A stretch of 40,265 nt of DNA from a virus. This document shows, piece after piece, positions 36,543 through 40,265 of this stretch (position 1 is its first letter; every line of letters begins with the position of its first letter). Made by a program: the position numbers and the translations under genes. Under the pieces are notes generated by a model. It did no database searches. It was given only the letters and a program-made list of their open reading frames with translations, and was not told where the DNA came from. The stretch lies in IMG/VR virus record IMGVR_UViG_3300023202_000211, positions 1 through 40,265 of that record; one strand, written 5' to 3'.

Positions 36543-39529
36543 CAATTAGAAAACCCGTTTCAATAATTCACAACCGATACTATGATGGTCAGAGAGTTGA
36601 CCAGATAGATATGGATGTTGAGCAGGATCGTAACGTTGGAAAAGACGCTTCGATTGTGCAGAACCACTTTGGTTCTGGTATTTTACCTGCCTCAGCTTCT
36701 CAGAAGGTACTTTTTGATACGGATAACCTATTCCCTGATCAAGTAGCTCTCATTGCATCTAACGACTTCGACGGTACAGGTCTGTGCTTAGCAGATCAGC
36801 CATCAGATAACGTTCTAGGAAATCAACTTGAAGTACAGCTGTTAGATTCCGATCTAAACCTCAACGGCCTCTCAGAGGTAGGTGGTCGTTTAAGTACAAA
36901 AGTGCTAATTATTGGGCTAGATTTCCAAGGCAACCTTCAGTACGACAGATTCTATTTCTACCGAAAAGAGAGACAGATTACCAAGAAGCATTACGCTCAG
37001 ATTTTGACCGTATTCTTCAATGATTTTTATGGTAACAATAACTGTTCACGACAGTTGGGTGGACGAGTCATTATTCGAGAGACATCATCTTTCCAGCTAT
37101 CTCGTGATACTAGGATGATTTCACAGGATGTTGAGCCCAATCTCTTTTTCCGTGATTTCAAAGTCTCTAACACCACTGTTGGTAGCAACCCATCTGTTAC
37201 ACTAGCTCAAACCATTCAGGCTGGTATTGGTCCTGACTACAGCGTAGATGCTCTAGATATTAATACCACCGTGAAGCGTGATTTTGAGCTTGTTTCTGGA
37301 GATGTAACAACCTCTATTGCTCAGAAGTTTTTAGCAAAGACCAACAACATTCAGAAGATATCTATTCTTCTTGGTGTGCGGCGAGCCCAGGGTGTAAGTT
37401 TAGAAACACAATTTAACTGGTCTGGTGAATTGATTGTCAATGTGTTTGAGCTACAGAGTTCAGTAGATTGTCCAACTGATATTATCCCAGAATTGGCAAT
37501 TGAATTTGATCCGAACCCAGTACCTATCACTCAGTTTAGTCTTGATCAGGCAACGCTAAGAGAGCAGGGGTATATCTTGTCAGATGTACTTCAGCCCATT
37601 GATTTGGTGTTCAACAATACACTTCTTGGCAGCACAACAAATCCAGTAATTGTACCTGGAAGATACTATGCAATATCCATTGGACGTGCGGGAGATGCAT
37701 CTACCGGAACTCTCTTTACTGGTATTGGTAACTCTAAGAGTACAGATGATAGATTCTCTGTGTTCTCTAGTCAGTGGACCGACATTCCTGAAGAAGACAT
37801 GTGGTATCAGGTATGGTCTGATACTGCAAAGATTGCAGATGGCCAGGCTTACGATGCTGGAAATGGAATGGAGATTCCAAAAACTGACATTAATCAGCTG
37901 GGCGCTACGATAGATTATGTTCTTGACCAGCAGCCATTTGCCGATACTGGTCAGAATACTCTTAACACAGCGATTGTAGAGGCTATCGCTGTACAGTCTC
38001 AACAAGAGCAGGATGAGCGTACTGGAAACCCAGTATTTGCGCGTCAGCAATTTGATCCATCATTTAGTTTTGCTACAAATACAACCCTAGCCACCCTACA
38101 AGACTCTTCAGAGCCTCTAATTGTTGGTTGTGCTCGTGATATCAATGCAAAGTCCAACAGTCCTATCTCTGACTTTCAGCCTTTCCCAGGATTGGTCAAG
38201 GGCAACGTCTTTACCATTGTCGATCCTGAACCTGATTTCATCTCTCAGCAGTTGATTGGTTCTAGCTTGATTCCTAACGATGACTGTGCTGGTATCGAAT
38301 ACAAGATTGTAAGGGTTATCCTTTGCACTGATGGGTATGGAGATGTAAATGGTGATGGTATCATCGATGATGATGATGTTATTCGAGCAACCCAGCTCAT
38401 TGGTGAGTCTCTAGAGCTTACATCTACCCAGAGCAAGATTAACTCTGGCCAGGTTGATACCTTAGAGATACTTCGTGCCGATGTAGATGGTGATGGATAT
38501 GTTACCACTGCAGACGTATCTCTGATTTCTGACTTTGTTGCTAGAAACATCAACTCATTCCCTGTTGGAGCTTCCTTCAGACATCTTGAGCTGACAGTAC
38601 AGAATGCTACTGGACGTTTTGACGGGTACTATGATTGCGATGGGTACGTAAGGCTCGATGGCTATTGCGGTGTCAACATCGTCAACCCCGCAGATCTGAG
38701 CGATGCAGAGCTTGAGTACTATGGCTGGAACGGTTTGCCAGACATGGTTGCTAACGATCCTGCATTTGCAACCGTCCCATATGATACTTTAGCGTATCGA
38801 GTAGATCCATTACCATTCTGGCAAGACTACTTACTACAATTTAGCTCAGAAGCAAGGCTTGTTCCAGCTACATTTACGTCAACAGATGACCCTCAAGTAC
38901 TATTTGATAACGATGGCAACTGTATTGGTAATGAAGTTTCCACATGTGGTGCTGTTTTTGACCTTGGAGACTCCTGCAACCCAGGAAGAAACGACTTCTT
39001 CGTCCCTGATAACCTTATCATTGGCAAAGGACAGATTCTTAACACCCAAGGTGACCTGTTCAAGCAAGATTTTGAGGTCAAAACCATCACTCTGGAGTTA
39101 CCAGAGAAGCAGTTTGCTCAGGCCGTGCTCAATGTGTTTGAGAAATTGGTTGCAGACTCCGGAGATGGTTTCACTTCTGCGGGTCTACCAGCTGCTAAGT
39201 TCTCAGATTGCTCTACGGTGCAGTCTGATGCACTTCTGAAGAACCAGATCCGCTTTGCTGTGGCTATTCAAAGCATTTATCCTAACCTGGACGGGTACGA
39301 CGAGGATGGATATGGCGTAATTGTGGACAATATCATTGGTGTAAACATGTCTCAGGCAACGGGTATCATGACTTTGAGTATGAAAGACATTGCTTACGAC
39401 TCAATTTACGCAGATTTGAGGACCAAGATCGAAATTACGGTCTATCTCAAGAAGGCGGGTTGGAATAACACCAATACTATCATCCCATTTGACCAAGTTG
39501 AGGGTTTGTTCACGACGGGTGTGACGTAA
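36539..39529 (+). CDS. Large tail/baseplate protein with dockerin-like calcium-binding domain
   Basis: 996 residues from GTG. The N-terminus (VSIIHNRYYDGQRVDQIDMDVEQDRN) looks like that of a structural protein that assembles onto the wedge; the body is beta-rich. Residues about 598-672 contain two EF-hand-like loops: D602-V-N604-G-D606-G-I-I-D610 with D613, and D648-V-D650-G-D652-G-Y-V-T656 with D659. Each is followed by a helix (VIRATQLIG; VSLISDFVA), the layout of a type I dockerin, which binds two calcium ions and in cellulosomes docks to cohesins. No cohesin was seen in this window. Seven DGY tripeptides occur, clustered at 598-715 and 918-925. Scattered Cys in the second half (FDGYYDCDGYV, DNDGNCIGNEVSTCG) may bind metal or form disulfides. 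Tail location is inferred from neighbours. Confidence 0.65.
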   Translation: MTIRKPVSIIHNRYYDGQRVDQIDMDVEQDRNVGKDASIVQNHFGSGILPASASQKVLFDTDNLFPDQVALIASNDFDGTGLCLADQPSDNVLGNQLEVQLLDSDLNLNGLSEVGGRLSTKVLIIGLDFQGNLQYDRFYFYRKERQITKKHYAQILTVFFNDFYGNNNCSRQLGGRVIIRETSSFQLSRDTRMISQDVEPNLFFRDFKVSNTTVGSNPSVTLAQTIQAGIGPDYSVDALDINTTVKRDFELVSGDVTTSIAQKFLAKTNNIQKISILLGVRRAQGVSLETQFNWSGELIVNVFELQSSVDCPTDIIPELAIEFDPNPVPITQFSLDQATLREQGYILSDVLQPIDLVFNNTLLGSTTNPVIVPGRYYAISIGRAGDASTGTLFTGIGNSKSTDDRFSVFSSQWTDIPEEDMWYQVWSDTAKIADGQAYDAGNGMEIPKTDINQLGATIDYVLDQQPFADTGQNTLNTAIVEAIAVQSQQEQDERTGNPVFARQQFDPSFSFATNTTLATLQDSSEPLIVGCARDINAKSNSPISDFQPFPGLVKGNVFTIVDPEPDFISQQLIGSSLIPNDDCAGIEYKIVRVILCTDGYGDVNGDGIIDDDDVIRATQLIGESLELTSTQSKINSGQVDTLEILRADVDGDGYVTTADVSLISDFVARNINSFPVGASFRHLELTVQNATGRFDGYYDCDGYVRLDGYCGVNIVNPADLSDAELEYYGWNGLPDMVANDPAFATVPYDTLAYRVDPLPFWQDYLLQFSSEARLVPATFTSTDDPQVLFDNDGNCIGNEVSTCGAVFDLGDSCNPGRNDFFVPDNLIIGKGQILNTQGDLFKQDFEVKTITLELPEKQFAQAVLNVFEKLVADSGDGFTSAGLPAAKFSDCSTVQSDALLKNQIRFAVAIQSIYPNLDGYDEDGYGVIVDNIIGVNMSQATGIMTLSMKDIAYDSIYADLRTKIEITVYLKKAGWNNTNTIIPFDQVEGLFTTGVT

Positions 39530-39577
39530 TCTCTTTCTAAGTCGAGAACTTTACCATAACAACAAAAACTGTTGTCT

Positions 39578-40265
39578 ATGAGAGTTAAGATACAGCAATT
39601 TCTATTCGGGGCCAATCATAGCTGGTCGGTTGTCGGTATGAATTTAGGTCGTGCTTTCATTAAATTGGGGCATGATGTTGAGTTCGTATCTACAGATGGC
39701 AAATTTGACAGGTATATCCCGGATGATATCCGAAAATACGTCCGTGATGAGCCTTCTGGGACCTATGATTGCCAGATAAGTTACACAGCGCCTCACAATT
39801 GGCCTGCGTACCTCCAAAACGGCTCTAAAAACCGTTTTGGCATCTGGAATTACGAGTACAACAACAAAAAGTTCGATGATAAGTACCGAGCGCTCTTGAA
39901 AGGGTTCGCAAAGTACTACAAGGCCACAGATATGGTCTTGCCATCATCAAATTTTACACATGAAGTGTTTCAGAGTATGGGAATCCCAGATGAGAACATG
40001 AGAGTAATTCCTCATGGTATCAATTTGGAAGACTTTACAGGAGATGACACTTGGGAGTTAAAGACAACAAAGAGTCGTAAGGTACTCCTCAACATCGCCC
40101 AGCCCCATCGTCGAAAGGCGCTTCATTTGGCGTTTCAGGCATTTGGAAAAGCTTTTACGAAAGTAGACGATGTATGTTTGGTTGCAAAAGTGTTCAAACA
40201 GAACAAGGCTAACCATAACTTTGATGTAGACTTCGATAGCATATTTAAAACTTTCAAAAGGAAGT
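39578..40265 (+). CDS. Glycosyltransferase, GT-B fold, GT4-like (3' partial)
   Basis: The frame opens at ATG 39578 and runs off the right edge after 229 codons. Residues 1-45 form an N-terminal Rossmann-like start (IQQFLFGANHSWSVVGMNLG, then RAFIKLGHDVEFVST). Residues 87-95 read FGIWNYEYN. Residues 121-152 contain LPSSNFTHEVFQSMGI and VIPHGINLEDF, the central hallmark of GT4-type retaining glycosyltransferases. Residues 168-181 (KVLLNIAQPHRRKA) begin the C-terminal nucleotide-sugar domain. The donor-binding E-x7-E motif would lie beyond the edge. The 48-base spacer before it has no clear Shine-Dalgarno. It may modify a virion protein, phage DNA bases or host envelope sugar; the sequence does not decide. 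Coming after the tail module, it opens another gene group. Confidence 0.8.
   Translation, partial: MRVKIQQFLFGANHSWSVVGMNLGRAFIKLGHDVEFVSTDGKFDRYIPDDIRKYVRDEPSGTYDCQISYTAPHNWPAYLQNGSKNRFGIWNYEYNNKKFDDKYRALLKGFAKYYKATDMVLPSSNFTHEVFQSMGIPDENMRVIPHGINLEDFTGDDTWELKTTKSRKVLLNIAQPHRRKALHLAFQAFGKAFTKVDDVCLVAKVFKQNKANHNFDVDFDSIFKTFKRK

Noticed and set aside
791-39313. DGY copies as a recent mobile DNA repeat
   Set aside because: Codons differ between neighbouring copies, with no shared flanking bases, so no recent nucleotide-level duplication is visible.
1-40265. tRNA genes, CRISPR arrays or insertion sequences
   Set aside because: The few non-coding gaps are at most 210 bases and show no cloverleaf, regularly spaced repeats or transposase; the window is otherwise filled by structural genes.

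Overview
This window is a dense late structural module of a large contractile-tailed phage (a myovirus, or a prophage or metagenomic contig of one). Nearly every gene is on the + strand. Genes are packed head to tail with ATGA, TAATG or GTGA junctions or gaps of a few bases, and base composition is moderate. The assignment rests on an unmistakable tail sheath C-terminus followed by a tail tube, a chaperone pair joined by a frameshift, a tape-measure-like protein, a hub, an OB-fold spike, a gp25-like wedge, a gpJ/gp6-like wedge, and very large fibre or wedge proteins.

Layout: (1) 2-5068, the 3' part of a giant fibre/spike-like protein with a parallel beta-helix, ending at a perfect 26-bp palindromic bidirectional terminator. 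(2) 5107-5823 on the minus strand, a Cys-rich lipoprotein with a Gly/Ser/Thr linker, resembling lipoproteins of Myxococcota and related delta-proteobacterial lineages. It is probably cargo (a moron) and the best clue to the host. (3) 6034-10070, tail-completion-like protein, sheath and tube. (4) 10151-13360, tail assembly chaperones overlapping in different frames, with a UCC-UGA-U shifty stop that suggests +1 frameshifting, then the tape measure. (5) 13369-29281, tail/hub proteins, spike, an unusual strongly hydrophobic baseplate-module protein, an unknown protein, gp25-like and gpJ-like wedges. (6) 29281-35958, a 2225-residue protein with two concanavalin/LamG-like regions. (7) 35963-36542, an AT-rich GIY-YIG homing endonuclease broken by a one-base frame change. 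(8) 36539-39529, a 996-residue virion protein containing a dockerin-like pair of calcium loops. (9) 39578 to the edge, the start of a GT-B glycosyltransferase.

The genes work together to build a contractile tail: tube and sheath polymerise on a baseplate made of hub, spike and wedges, the chaperones load the tape measure, and the lectin-like and beta-helix proteins probably contact the host surface. Lipoprotein, homing endonuclease and glycosyltransferase are accessory.

The most unusual signal is the tripeptide Asp-Gly-Tyr. I counted 30 copies, including tandem runs, in seven of the sixteen tail-module proteins, written with all four Gly codons and both Asp and Tyr codons. Other points worth a second look are the antizyme-like shifty stop, twin palindromes beside it, an array of hairpins at the start of the 267-residue gene, and the homing endonuclease that appears to have copied the first codons of its downstream neighbour. 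No tRNA, rRNA, CRISPR array or insertion sequence was seen. No gene-free stretch exceeds 300 bases.
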